This document shows, piece by piece, positions 30,312 through 39,166 of a DNA stretch of 64,000 nt. Position 1 is the stretch's first letter, and the number at the start of each line of letters is the position of its first letter. Origin of the DNA: an uncultured Pelagibacteraceae bacterium (GTDB lineage: Bacteria; Pseudomonadota; Alphaproteobacteria; Pelagibacterales; Pelagibacteraceae); NCBI GenBank assembly GCA_902540235.1, contig CACBLI010000003.1, positions 62,001 through 126,000 on the forward strand, in the 5' to 3' direction. A model generated the notes under the pieces. The model was not told the DNA's origin, did not search any database, and saw only the letters and a program-made list of their open reading frames with translations. The position numbers and the translations under genes are program-made.

Positions 30312-31685
30312 TTAGTTTAAATCAAATATTTTACCAGGATTCATTATATTGTTTTGATCTATACTTCTTTTAATACACTTCATTAATGGAATACAATCAC
30401 CGTGTTCTTGTAAAAGATAAGATTTTTTATGTAAACCTACTCCATGCTCTCCTGTAATGGTTCCATTTAAATCTAGAGTTTTTTTGATTAATAAATCACT
30501 AAAATCTCTAATCTTATTATATGTTCCTTCCTCTTTAGGATCATAGGGTAAAATGACATGAAAATTACCATCTCCTAAATGACCAACCATTGGGGCTCTC
30601 AAACCAAGTTTTTTTGTCTGTTCCTCTGCGAAATTTACACATTCTGTTATATTTGAAATTGGTAAACACACATCAGTAGAGTAAACACGACCATTATTTA
30701 TCAAAGCTTTGACAGAATAATAAACGTCCCATCTTGCCTTCCAGAGTTTATTTCTCTCTTCTAAATCTTTAGCCCACTTAAATGAACTCCCGTTATTATC
30801 TTTAGAAATTTCCTCTACAATTTTTATATTTTCTTGATTTGATGCCTCTGAACCATGAAATTCAAAAAACAATGTTGGTACAGCCTCTATATCCTTTAAT
30901 TTTGAATAATTTATGCTAATTTCCATCTGTTCTTTATTAAGCATTTCTATTCTAGCAATCGGCACACCATATTGAATAACTTGTTGAGCTGTCTGGACTG
31001 CCTTTTCTAAAGATGGGAAATGACATACAGCGCTCATAATGCTCTCTGGAATTGGTGATAATCTCAATTGAATTTCGGTAATAATACCTAAAGTACCTTC
31101 AGAACCAATAAAAAGATTTGTTAAGTTATACCCAGCTGAGGTTTTCTTAGTTCTACTTCCTGTCTTTATGATATCTCCATTTGGTAAAACAACAGTAAGA
31201 CCAGTAATTACAGTTTTCATGGTGCCATATTTTACTGCCATAGTTCCTGAAGCAGAAGTTGATGCCATTCCACCTATCGCAGCATTAGCTCCAGGATCAA
31301 TTGGAAAAAAAACTCCATCTTCTCTTAAATAATCGTTTAATTGTTCTTTAGTTACACAAGCTTGCACTCTACAATCAAAATCTTCTGCATTAACTGTTAG
31401 AATCTTATTCATTCTTTCTAAAGAAATAGTAATGCCTTTCTCATTGCCAACAACATTACCCTCTAAAGAGGTTCCTGTACCAAATGGAACAACTGGAACT
31501 TTATGCTTATTACACAGGCTTAATACTTTTGAAACTTCTTCATTTGTTTCTGGAAAAACTACAGCTTTTGAAAGAACTGGATCGTAAGTATCCTCGCCTC
31601 TTGCATAATTAGTTCTAGTAGATACTGAAGTGGAAAATCTTCCATTAAAAATCTTTTTTAACTCTGACTGAACAAGATCATTCAT
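30312..31685 (-). CDS. FAD-linked hydroxyacid oxidase (GlcD / D-lactate dehydrogenase type)
   Basis: This flavoprotein (457 residues) of the VAO/GlcD family oxidises glycolate, D-lactate or a similar D-2-hydroxyacid. The FAD-binding PP-loop is VPVVPFGTGTSLEGNVVG near residue 65, followed by DPGANAAIGGMASTSASG near 132. SEGTLGIITEIQLRL near 192 is also conserved. The cap/C-terminal domain ends with the family motif TGEHGVGLHKKSYL near 416. No glcE or glcF is adjacent, so it likely works as a single-subunit D-lactate-dehydrogenase-like enzyme. Substrate unproven. Confidence 0.88.
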   Translation of the reverse strand: MNDLVQSELKKIFNGRFSTSVSTRTNYARGEDTYDPVLSKAVVFPETNEEVSKVLSLCNKHKVPVVPFGTGTSLEGNVVGNEKGITISLERMNKILTVNAEDFDCRVQACVTKEQLNDYLREDGVFFPIDPGANAAIGGMASTSASGTMAVKYGTMKTVITGLTVVLPNGDIIKTGSRTKKTSAGYNLTNLFIGSEGTLGIITEIQLRLSPIPESIMSAVCHFPSLEKAVQTAQQVIQYGVPIARIEMLNKEQMEISINYSKLKDIEAVPTLFFEFHGSEASNQENIKIVEEISKDNNGSSFKWAKDLEERNKLWKARWDVYYSVKALINNGRVYSTDVCLPISNITECVNFAEEQTKKLGLRAPMVGHLGDGNFHVILPYDPKEEGTYNKIRDFSDLLIKKTLDLNGTITGEHGVGLHKKSYLLQEHGDCIPLMKCIKRSIDQNNIMNPGKIFDLN

Positions 31686-31724
31686 TGAATAGAATATTAT
31701 TAGTAATTAAACAAAAAATACAGC

Positions 31725-32891
31725 TTATTTAGTCAGCATTTTCTTTATATTTTCTAGAGCTTGAGAAATATTATCTCTAGAAGCTGCAAAACTAAATCTC
31801 ACATAGTCATTACAAGTTTTACCAAATGCTGTGCCTGGTACAATGGCGACACCAGCTTCATGCATGGCTTTTTTACAAAACTCTGAACCTGTCATGCCAG
31901 TTGCACTTACTTTCGGAAATGCATAAAAAGCCCCTCCTGGTAAACTGCATTCGACGCCCGGAAGTTCATTTAAACCTTTGTGAATTAAATCTCGTCTTTG
32001 TGTAAATCTAACCATCATCTCATCAATAGAGTCATCTGGTCCATCTAGAGCTGCTATTCCAGCAAACTGTGCTGCTGCGTTTACACATGAAACACTATTT
32101 ATTAAAAGTTTATTAACATGTTCAACCAAGTTTTTAGGCCAAAAACTCCAACCTAGTCTCCATCCTGTCATAGAATATGCTTTGCTCCATCCTTCTAAAA
32201 CAATTAATCTTTCTCGTAATTCTGGATAATTGAAAAAACTTGGCATTTCTTTGTTATCAAATATTTGTCTGCTATAAATTTCATCACTTAGTATTGTTAC
32301 ATGAGGGTGTTTTTTTAAACCTTCGGCTAAAACATCAATATCAGATTTATCTACGAAACTCCCTGTTGGATTGTTTGGATTTATTAATATCAAAAGTCTG
32401 GTCTTATCAGTGATTAGGGATAAAATTTTTTCTGGATTAAATTTAAGATCTTTGTCTTCAGTCAAATCGTATGGCACAGGAGTAGAGCCAGTATAATTAA
32501 TCATTGACTCATAGATTGGAAAAGCTGGAGTAGGGTGAATTATTTCTGCTCCTGGTTCACCAAAACATTGAATAGCGTAAGTCATGGTGGGTTTTCCACC
32601 TGGCATTATTAAAATCCTCTCGAAATCTATGTCAACACTATAACGTTTTTTTATCCATCTGGTCACTGCTTGTCTACATTCTGGGATCCCATTTGACATG
32701 ACATAACCATGATGTCCGTCATCCAATGCTTTCTTAGCAGCGTCGACCACATGTTTAGGTGTTTTGAAGTCTGGTTGGCCTAAACCTAAGTGAATCATAG
32801 GTTTTCCTTGTGCTTCTAATTTTTTTGCTTCAGCTAAAACTGAAAATGCTGTCTCTGTACCTAATCGATTTAAACTCTCTGCTAATTTCAT
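31725..32891 (-). CDS. PLP-dependent class I/II aminotransferase
   Basis: This fold-type I aminotransferase (388 residues) is close to the aspartate-aminotransferase group. Seen: HLGLGQPDFKTPKHV near residue 34, NPNNPTGSFVD near 172, and the PLP lysine in GWSKAYSMTGWRLGW near 233. A C-terminal RFSFAAS contains the carboxylate-binding Arg. Together with the 2-hydroxyacid enzymes next to it, it may aminate 2-oxo acids made by them. The true amino donor and acceptor cannot be told. Confidence 0.88.
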   Translation of the reverse strand: MKLAESLNRLGTETAFSVLAEAKKLEAQGKPMIHLGLGQPDFKTPKHVVDAAKKALDDGHHGYVMSNGIPECRQAVTRWIKKRYSVDIDFERILIMPGGKPTMTYAIQCFGEPGAEIIHPTPAFPIYESMINYTGSTPVPYDLTEDKDLKFNPEKILSLITDKTRLLILINPNNPTGSFVDKSDIDVLAEGLKKHPHVTILSDEIYSRQIFDNKEMPSFFNYPELRERLIVLEGWSKAYSMTGWRLGWSFWPKNLVEHVNKLLINSVSCVNAAAQFAGIAALDGPDDSIDEMMVRFTQRRDLIHKGLNELPGVECSLPGGAFYAFPKVSATGMTGSEFCKKAMHEAGVAIVPGTAFGKTCNDYVRFSFAASRDNISQALENIKKMLTK

Positions 32892-32907
32892 CTAATATCC
32901 TTTTTTT

Positions 32908-34065
32908 TTAAACACTATTTCTATAAACTAATTTTGAACTATTCAACTCTTTTAAATTTTTACAACCCATAAGAACCATATTTCTATTAAGTTCATCGTG
33001 CATATTTTGTAACAAATGTTCCACCCCTTTCTGACCACCTGCGGCTAAAGAGAACAAAAACATTTTGCCAAAACTGCAGGCTTTTGCACCTGCAGAAATT
33101 GCCTTTAGCACATGTGTGCCCCTTCTTATGCCTCCATCCAAAATTATTTCTAATTTATCACCTACAGCGTCAGAAATTGCTTTGACTTGGTCGAAGGGTG
33201 ATCTTGATCCATCAAGTTGACGGCCACCATGATTTGAAATCATGATAGCTGTGCAACCAATATCAATCGCCTTTTTTGCATCTTCAACAGACATAACACC
33301 TTTCAGTGCAAAAGGACCATTCCATTTTTTTGCACAATACTCTGCGTCTTTCCAGTTCATCAACGGATCATACTGCTCATTAATATACTCAATAACAGAT
33401 TTGGCAATATTGGTGCCCTTGTCTGTCTTTTTTTTTACATTTGAAAGTTCAAATTTTTTACCAGTAATATAATTAAAAACCCAGTTAGGTTTTATTGCAA
33501 AACTCATTAAACTTTGTAGTGTAAGTTTCGGTGGCGTTGTAAAACCCGTTCTATGATCTTTTTCTCTGTTACCAGCAACTAAAGTGTCTACAGTTAAACA
33601 CATTGCATCAAAACCAGATCTTCTCGATCTATCAATTAAATCATCTGTTATTGATTTATCTTTATGCACATAAAGTTGAAATAGTTTGGGGCCTCCAGAG
33701 ATATTTGATATTTCCTCAATTGAATTGTTACTCATTGATGACATGCTATAAAAAGTACCATATTTTTCTGCAGCTCTTGCGGAAGCTTTGTCACCTTCTG
33801 GATGATAAAGTCTTTGCATTGCCGCTGGAGACAAAAAGATAGGCATATCTATTTTTCGTCCAAACAATGTTGTTGATAAATCTGGTTTTCCAACGCTCGC
33901 TAAAATATTAGGAACTAAGTCACAGTCGTTAAATGAATCTGTATTTCTTCTTAAAGTAGTTTCATCATCTGCACCTCCATCGATGTAATGGAATATAGGT
34001 GAAGGTAATTTTTTTTTTGCTAATCGTCTAAAATCTTCAAAGTTATAACAATGTTTTAAACTCAC
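32908..34065 (-). CDS. lldD: FMN-dependent L-2-hydroxyacid dehydrogenase, copy 1
   Basis: This TIM-barrel flavoprotein (385 residues) of the L-lactate dehydrogenase/glycolate oxidase family turns L-lactate or glycolate into the 2-oxo acid. SPIFHYIDGGADDETTL near residue 22 is the N-terminal motif. The FMN-contacting lysine is in FALKGVMSVEDAKKAIDIG, and the catalytic His/Arg are in MISNHGGRQLDGSRSPFDQV near 276. DGGIRRGTHVLKAI binds the FMN phosphate. Its start touches the stop of a closely similar second copy; the pair is a tandem duplication. Confidence 0.88.
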   Translation of the reverse strand: MSLKHCYNFEDFRRLAKKKLPSPIFHYIDGGADDETTLRRNTDSFNDCDLVPNILASVGKPDLSTTLFGRKIDMPIFLSPAAMQRLYHPEGDKASARAAEKYGTFYSMSSMSNNSIEEISNISGGPKLFQLYVHKDKSITDDLIDRSRRSGFDAMCLTVDTLVAGNREKDHRTGFTTPPKLTLQSLMSFAIKPNWVFNYITGKKFELSNVKKKTDKGTNIAKSVIEYINEQYDPLMNWKDAEYCAKKWNGPFALKGVMSVEDAKKAIDIGCTAIMISNHGGRQLDGSRSPFDQVKAISDAVGDKLEIILDGGIRRGTHVLKAISAGAKACSFGKMFLFSLAAGGQKGVEHLLQNMHDELNRNMVLMGCKNLKELNSSKLVYRNSV

Positions 34066-35216
34066 TATCTTCTGAATCTTAAATTACTTCTATTAAGATC
34101 ACTTATCTTTGTGCAACCCATGAGCTTCATATCTCTTTGTAACTCGGCTTTATATTGTCCTAAGGCTCTCTCAACACCATCTTGGCCTGCAGCTGCTAGC
34201 GCGTAAAGATAAAGTCTTCCACCAGAACACGCTTTTGCACCTAACGATAATGCTTTTAACATATGTGTTCCTCTATGAATTCCTCCCTCACAAATGACAT
34301 CTAGCTTATCACCAACAGCATCGACAATTTCTGCAAGTTGATCAAAAGGTGCTCTAGATCCATCTAATTGCCTTCCACCATGATTTGATACCATTATACC
34401 AGTGCATCCAATGTCAACTGCTTTTTTGGCATCTTCTACACTCATAATTCCTTTCAGTGCAAAATGACCTCCCCATTTAGAGCAAAGATTTTCAGCATCT
34501 TTCCAGTTCATAGATTGGTCCAACATAGTAGAAAAATAATTTCCAATTGATGAGTTAACATCGGTACCTTCTTTTACAAAATCTTGCAAATGAGGTAATT
34601 CAAACTTACCTTTAGTTAAATAATTAATTCCCCACATTGGCTTAGTCGCAAAACTAAATAAACTTGCTAAAGTTAACTTTGGTGGAGAAGTAAATCCTGT
34701 TCTTAAGTCCCTCTCACGATTCCCTCCAGTGATAGTATCAACTGTTAAAGCCATAACATCAAAATTTGCAGCTTTAGCCCTCTCTAAACAAGAGTCATTT
34801 AAACCTCTGTCTTTATGAAAGTAAAATTGAAACATTTTTGGAGTATCTATCAAAGAAGAAATTTCCTCTACACTGACTGTGGCTAATGCTGAAACACCAA
34901 ACATTGTATTAAATTTTTTTGCTGCTTTTCCAACTGCTCTTTCACCATCATAATGAAAGAGTCTTTGAAGTGCTGTCGGTGAAAGGTAAAACGGTAAGTC
35001 CAATTTTTTTCCAAATATTGTAGTTGATAGATCTACATTCTCTACTCCTCTTAAAACATTTGGAACTAAGTCAACATCATCAAAAGAACTAGTATTTCTT
35101 GCATAAGTTATCTCATCATCAGCAGCCCCATCTATGTAATGAAAAATCGGGGATGGTAATTTTTTTTTAGCTAGTTTTCTAAAATCTTTAAAATTGTGAC
35201 AGTCTTTTAAATTCAT
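34065..35216 (-). CDS. lldD: FMN-dependent L-2-hydroxyacid dehydrogenase, copy 2
   Basis: This is the second member of the tandem pair (383 residues). It keeps the catalytic segment MVSNHGGRQLDGSRAPFDQL and the FMN lysine in FALKGIMSVEDAKKAVDIG. The copies are similar throughout but differ in substrate-pocket stretches: ALATVSVEEI here against SMSNNSIEEI in copy 1, and CEGGIHRGTHM against LDGGIRRGTHV. Such differences suggest divergent substrate ranges rather than a fresh duplicate. It begins 12 bases after the PagL-like gene. Confidence 0.88.
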   Translation of the reverse strand: MNLKDCHNFKDFRKLAKKKLPSPIFHYIDGAADDEITYARNTSSFDDVDLVPNVLRGVENVDLSTTIFGKKLDLPFYLSPTALQRLFHYDGERAVGKAAKKFNTMFGVSALATVSVEEISSLIDTPKMFQFYFHKDRGLNDSCLERAKAANFDVMALTVDTITGGNRERDLRTGFTSPPKLTLASLFSFATKPMWGINYLTKGKFELPHLQDFVKEGTDVNSSIGNYFSTMLDQSMNWKDAENLCSKWGGHFALKGIMSVEDAKKAVDIGCTGIMVSNHGGRQLDGSRAPFDQLAEIVDAVGDKLDVICEGGIHRGTHMLKALSLGAKACSGGRLYLYALAAAGQDGVERALGQYKAELQRDMKLMGCTKISDLNRSNLRFRR

Positions 35217-35228
35217 TTTTTTATTATG

Positions 35229-35744
35229 TTAAAATTGTTGAAGAAAGTTAAATGAATAACTATTAGCACCAGGATTTTTATCACCTAAACTTGCATTAGA
35301 TATATGGTTATATGAAAAACCTAATTGACTATTATTTTTTGGCAATTCAAGAGATATTTGCACTTCACTTTTGAACTCAAGAGAATGACCAAGATCTTTA
35401 CCATCTCCCTTATTATAATACCCTGGTGCAAAACTTGGAGTAAGGTTTAAAACACCAAGCGTGTATTCTGCTTGAACCCCAGTATAAAAGTAAGAAGCAT
35501 TGTCTGCTGTTAACATTGCACCTGTTATTGGAGATAAGTTTCCTATGAAAGAGTTTCTTCTTAAATTTTCATTCTGATGTTGAATTCCAATTAAGGTTGA
35601 TCTTTTTCCATTATCACTAAAATCAAACATTCCTGTATAAACGTTTAATTCCGTAGATTTATCTTTCATTTTAATTTCCTCAGACGTTGTTGTTAAAGGA
35701 AATGTAAATAATATTAATACAAATAAACTTTTTAAAATTTTCAT
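35229..35744 (-). CDS. PagL-like lipid A 3-O-deacylase (outer membrane)
   Basis: A 171-residue protein with signal peptide MKILKSLFVLILFTFPLTTTS and alternating beta-barrel-like strands. The motif YNHISNASLGDKNPG near residues 145-159 matches the PagL active-site region with catalytic His and Ser; it ends in Phe, as outer-membrane barrels do. PagL trims a 3-hydroxyacyl chain from lipid A. The ATG at 35744 is preferred; an upstream TTG would add nine residues inside ccmH. The expected catalytic Glu position appears to be Asn here, so activity is uncertain. Confidence 0.72.
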   Translation of the reverse strand: MKILKSLFVLILFTFPLTTTSEEIKMKDKSTELNVYTGMFDFSDNGKRSTLIGIQHQNENLRRNSFIGNLSPITGAMLTADNASYFYTGVQAEYTLGVLNLTPSFAPGYYNKGDGKDLGHSLEFKSEVQISLELPKNNSQLGFSYNHISNASLGDKNPGANSYSFNFLQQF

Positions 35745-35757
35745 CGTGTTAATATGC

Positions 35758-36123
35758 TTAATTTTTTTCAATTTTCAAATTTTTAAATATTATTGCACCT
35801 CCAATTAAAAATAACAATAAGGGTAAAAGCCATAAAATATAGGTTTTTTGGTTTAAAGCTGGGTCATATAATATCCATTCCCCATATTTTGTCTTAAGAA
35901 ATTCGTAAATTTCATTCTCCGACATTCCCTCTGTAATCTTTTTTTCAACAACTAATTTTAGACTGTTGGCAAACTCAGTATCAGAATCATGAATTGATTG
36001 TCCTTGGCAAATTAAACAGCGTAAATTTTTTGTAATTTTGCTATTTAAATTTCTATCTTTTGCGTTGGACACATTAAAATTAAACAAAAAAATAATTATT
36101 ACTAGAAGATTTAATATTTTCAT
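35758..36123 (-). CDS. ccmH: Cytochrome c maturation protein CcmH (short form)
   Basis: CcmH is a periplasmic membrane-anchored thiol protein that reduces or holds apocytochrome c before haem attachment. The 121-residue protein has a signal at residues 1-21, the redox motif LRCLICQGQSIHDSD near 32-46 and a C-terminal membrane helix (LPLLLFLIGGAIIF). It lacks the CcmI-like TPR domain. The start overlaps the ccmG stop by four bases (ATGA-type). Confidence 0.95.
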   Translation of the reverse strand: MKILNLLVIIIFLFNFNVSNAKDRNLNSKITKNLRCLICQGQSIHDSDTEFANSLKLVVEKKITEGMSENEIYEFLKTKYGEWILYDPALNQKTYILWLLPLLLFLIGGAIIFKNLKIEKN

Positions 36124-36638
36124 TTCACTGCTCTCTCAATTTCTTTGAAAAGGTTGTTATTCATAGGTCCTATAATTTTTTTTATAATCTTTCCATTATA
36201 TATTAAAAAAGTCTCAGGTACTCCGTATGCTCCCCATTCAATTGCAATAGTTCCATCTGTATCTGATAAAATTAATGTATACGGATTATTTAATTCGTTT
36301 AAAAAATTATTAGCATTCTTTACTTTGTCTTTATAGTTTAAACCAATAATTTCTAATTTTTTATTCTTTTTTAATTCCATTAAATAGGGATGTTCGTCTC
36401 TACAAGGAATACACCAAGAGGCCCATATATTTAGTAAATAGTAAATATCATTTTCAAAAATTTCTTTAGACGTTAGTTCTTTTTCTGAATTAAAAACTTT
36501 TACTTTAAATGTTGGAATTTTTTCATTAGTTACTGTCTCTGGTATATAAATATTTGAGCGATTTAAACCCACATAAAGAATAAAAAAAATAAATAGAAAA
36601 GAAACAATTGTAAATGGTAATAAGATTTTAGTTTTCAT
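36120..36638 (-). CDS. ccmG: Thiol:disulfide interchange protein CcmG/DsbE
   Basis: This membrane-anchored thioredoxin reduces apocytochrome/CcmH in the periplasm. I choose the ATG at 36636-36638 (MKTKILLPFTIVSFLFIFF), giving a normal N-terminal anchor and 172 residues; a longer frame starting within ccmF has no family support. The thioredoxin active site is WASWCIPCRDEHPYL near residue 76, and the cis-proline region is WGAYGVPETFLIY near 137. It overlaps the ccmF end by 11 bases. Confidence 0.93.
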   Translation of the reverse strand: MKTKILLPFTIVSFLFIFFILYVGLNRSNIYIPETVTNEKIPTFKVKVFNSEKELTSKEIFENDIYYLLNIWASWCIPCRDEHPYLMELKKNKKLEIIGLNYKDKVKNANNFLNELNNPYTLILSDTDGTIAIEWGAYGVPETFLIYNGKIIKKIIGPMNNNLFKEIERAVK

Positions 36639-38505
36639 ATTTTTTTTTGAAAAAGCTGAACAACCCACCAAAGCTAATTATTATTACAGAAAACCAAATC
36701 CAAATCATAAAAGGTTTGATCTGATACCTAATATTAAAATACTCCTGATTTTGAACTAAATTCATGGTCATAAATTTATCGGATAATAAATTTGTCTTAA
36801 TATCAGCTTCACTTGTAACTATATTTGGTTGGTTATAAATTCTCAATTCAGGTTTTAATATATCTACTAATTCGTTATCACTTTTTACATTAAATTTACC
36901 TATAATTGCCTCAAAATTTTGTTTTTTAATTTTTTCTATCTTTTCAAAATTTATTGTTAATTCATCAGATTTATAAGTTTCCCCTACCTTTAAATTTGTT
37001 ATTACTTCAGATGATAAAAAATTATTAAATAAGATACTCAGTATTAACAGGCTAAAACCAAAATGAGCTATATTTTGAGCCAGGTTTTTAAATCCCTTAA
37101 TAAAAAAATCTCTCAAGGTAATAAAAAATAAATAAAAAGCTGAAGTAAATAAAATCGTATTCACTAAAAAACTAATCTCTAATATTCTAATTATTAAAAA
37201 AGATAGTATTAATGAGATTGCAAAAAGTAACAATAAATGAGATTTATTTTGAAGATTTGATTTAATCCAATTCAATTTTGGACCGATTGCCATCGCCAGA
37301 AGAAAAGGAATTAAAAATGGAATTATTAGTTTATGATAAAAAGGTGGACCAACTGATATCTTTTGTGAAGTTAAGACATCTAAAAATATTGGATATATAG
37401 TACCAATTAAAACAACTGCTAGAAAATACATCATAAACCAATTATTAATTAAGATTGAAGTTTCCTTACTTAACCAAAAAAAAGAAGTGTTGTTTTGTCC
37501 ATCAGTTTTATGAAAAAAGAAAAAAACAAAAAGTGAGAGAAATATTAGCGTGAATAAAAAGATTAATATGTATAAACCTCTTTCCGGATCATTGGCAAAA
37601 GTATGAACAGAATTTAAAATTCCTGATCTAACTAAAAAAGTACCACTCATACTTAGAGTAAACGTTGCAATCGATAGGATGACAACCCATGAAGTTAAAA
37701 GTAATTTTTTTTCCAATACTAGTACACAATGAAAAAGAGTGGTCAATGCTAACCAGGGCATTAATGAAACATTTTCGACGGGATCCCAAAACCAAAAACC
37801 TCCCCAACCTAATTCATAATAAGCCCATATAGAACCTAATAAAATTCCTAAAGTAAGAAAAATCCAAGAAATTAAAATCCATTGTTTAATATGCTTCGCC
37901 CACTCTTTTGATATATAATTAGTTGATGAGGCTGCTAAAACAGAAGAAAAAATTATAGATGATCCAACATATCCCAAATATAAAATTGGAGGATGAATTG
38001 CTAAAGCAGGGTCCTGTAAAATCGGGTTTAGCCCAAGACCTTCTGATGGTACTGGATAAATTTGAGCAAAAGGATTAGACGTTTGTATCAAAAAAATTAA
38101 AAAACCAATTATTATTATTTGTTGGAACAATAAAGTTAATACTCTATATTTTTTTGGTTGTTTTTTAGAGCTTATTAAAAACAAAAAAATAAATAAAGTT
38201 AGCACTAGCAACCAAAGAAGCAAACTTCCCTCATGATTTCCCCAAGTTCCAGAAATTTTATAAAACAAAGGTTTAGTTGTATGTGAATGGTTAAACACTG
38301 TTGAGTTGCTAAAATCAGAATTTATAAATGCTATAATTAGTCCAAAAAAACTTAAAATAATAAATAACAATTGTAGAAAAGTTAAAGATAAAAGCTTGTT
38401 ATCAAAATTAATTGTATTTTTTAAGTTTTTAAAAGAGAAAAATAAAATTAAAACTGAAAACCCAAGGCTAAAAAATAACGAATAAGAACCTATTAAACTT
38501 GCCAA
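36628..38505 (-). CDS. ccmF: Haem lyase subunit CcmF
   Basis: CcmF is the polytopic membrane protein that ligates haem from holo-CcmE to apocytochrome c. The 625-residue protein has many helices and the tryptophan-rich haem-handling motif WGGFWFWDPVENVSLMPW near residue 233, plus GTWGNHEGSLLLWLL near 86. Conserved histidines occur around LTTLFHCVLVLEKK and SGILNSVHTFANDP. It starts three bases after the ccmE stop. Confidence 0.96.
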   Translation of the reverse strand: MASLIGSYSLFFSLGFSVLILFFSFKNLKNTINFDNKLLSLTFLQLLFIILSFFGLIIAFINSDFSNSTVFNHSHTTKPLFYKISGTWGNHEGSLLLWLLVLTLFIFLFLISSKKQPKKYRVLTLLFQQIIIIGFLIFLIQTSNPFAQIYPVPSEGLGLNPILQDPALAIHPPILYLGYVGSSIIFSSVLAASSTNYISKEWAKHIKQWILISWIFLTLGILLGSIWAYYELGWGGFWFWDPVENVSLMPWLALTTLFHCVLVLEKKLLLTSWVVILSIATFTLSMSGTFLVRSGILNSVHTFANDPERGLYILIFLFTLIFLSLFVFFFFHKTDGQNNTSFFWLSKETSILINNWFMMYFLAVVLIGTIYPIFLDVLTSQKISVGPPFYHKLIIPFLIPFLLAMAIGPKLNWIKSNLQNKSHLLLLFAISLILSFLIIRILEISFLVNTILFTSAFYLFFITLRDFFIKGFKNLAQNIAHFGFSLLILSILFNNFLSSEVITNLKVGETYKSDELTINFEKIEKIKKQNFEAIIGKFNVKSDNELVDILKPELRIYNQPNIVTSEADIKTNLLSDKFMTMNLVQNQEYFNIRYQIKPFMIWIWFSVIIISFGGLFSFFKKKYEN

Positions 38506-38508
38506 AAT

Positions 38509-38928
38509 CTACTTCCCCTCTATTGCAGCTTTTACCTCTGGTGGCATATAGTTTTCATCATGCTTAGCTAATATTTTAGTAGCTAGAAAAAAATTTTTAT
38601 CTTTTAAATATCCCTCTGCTACAACCCCTTTGCCCTCCGCAAAAAGATTAGGAACAACACCTGAATAAGTAACTATTATTTCATTTTTAAAGTCAGTAAT
38701 AATAAAATTCAGCTCCTCTGCTTGAACCGATATTGATTTATTCTTGACCATTCCACCCACTCTAATCTTTTTTTTATTTAGTTCTGGTAACCCTTTTATT
38801 TCTGATGGGGATTGAAAAAAAACTACATTTTCCTCGAGTGATTTTAAGATTAAAAAAATTGTCAAAGATAATGTGACGAATATTAATAAGATAAAAAAAA
38901 ACCTTAATTTAACTTTACGACCATACAT
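38509..38928 (-). CDS. ccmE: Haem chaperone CcmE
   Basis: CcmE binds haem covalently in the periplasm and hands it to CcmF. The 139-residue protein has an N-terminal anchor (residues 9-28) and an OB-fold containing IRVGGMVKN and [26 protein letters not shown], whose core is [10 protein letters not shown]. The haem-linking histidine is about residue 123, with the conserved Tyr four residues later. It lies ten bases after ccmD. Confidence 0.96.
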   Translation of the reverse strand: MYGRKVKLRFFFILLIFVTLSLTIFLILKSLEENVVFFQSPSEIKGLPELNKKKIRVGGMVKNKSISVQAEELNFIITDFKNEIIVTYSGVVPNLFAEGKGVVAEGYLKDKNFFLATKILAKHDENYMPPEVKAAIEGK

Positions 38929-38938
38929 GGTTTAAAAG

Positions 38939-39166
38939 CTAAATGCTTGAAGTGTTTGATAAGATTTCTTTGTTCATCCCTTGAGATTTAGCTAATGATA
39001 CTCTCTCAGAGTTTAGAGTTCCAAATTTAACAATAAATTTATTTCTCTCTTTCACATACTGATTTTTGATAACAAAGTATAGTGTAGCAAAACTTACCAG
39101 AGTAAATATAAAAGCAGACCAAACATAAAGTCCGTATCCGTTCATAATTAAAATTTCATTTATCAT
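38939..39166 (-). CDS. ccmD: Haem exporter accessory protein CcmD
   Basis: This small single-helix protein (75 residues) stabilises CcmC-haem-CcmE complexes. The pattern MNGYGLYVWSAFIFTLVSF is typical of CcmD. The start at 39166 overlaps the ccmC stop as ATGATAA, so coupling favours it; an internal ATG seven codons on is also possible. The long tail after residue 50 is slightly unusual. Confidence 0.88.
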   Translation of the reverse strand: MINEILIMNGYGLYVWSAFIFTLVSFATLYFVIKNQYVKERNKFIVKFGTLNSERVSLAKSQGMNKEILSNTSSI

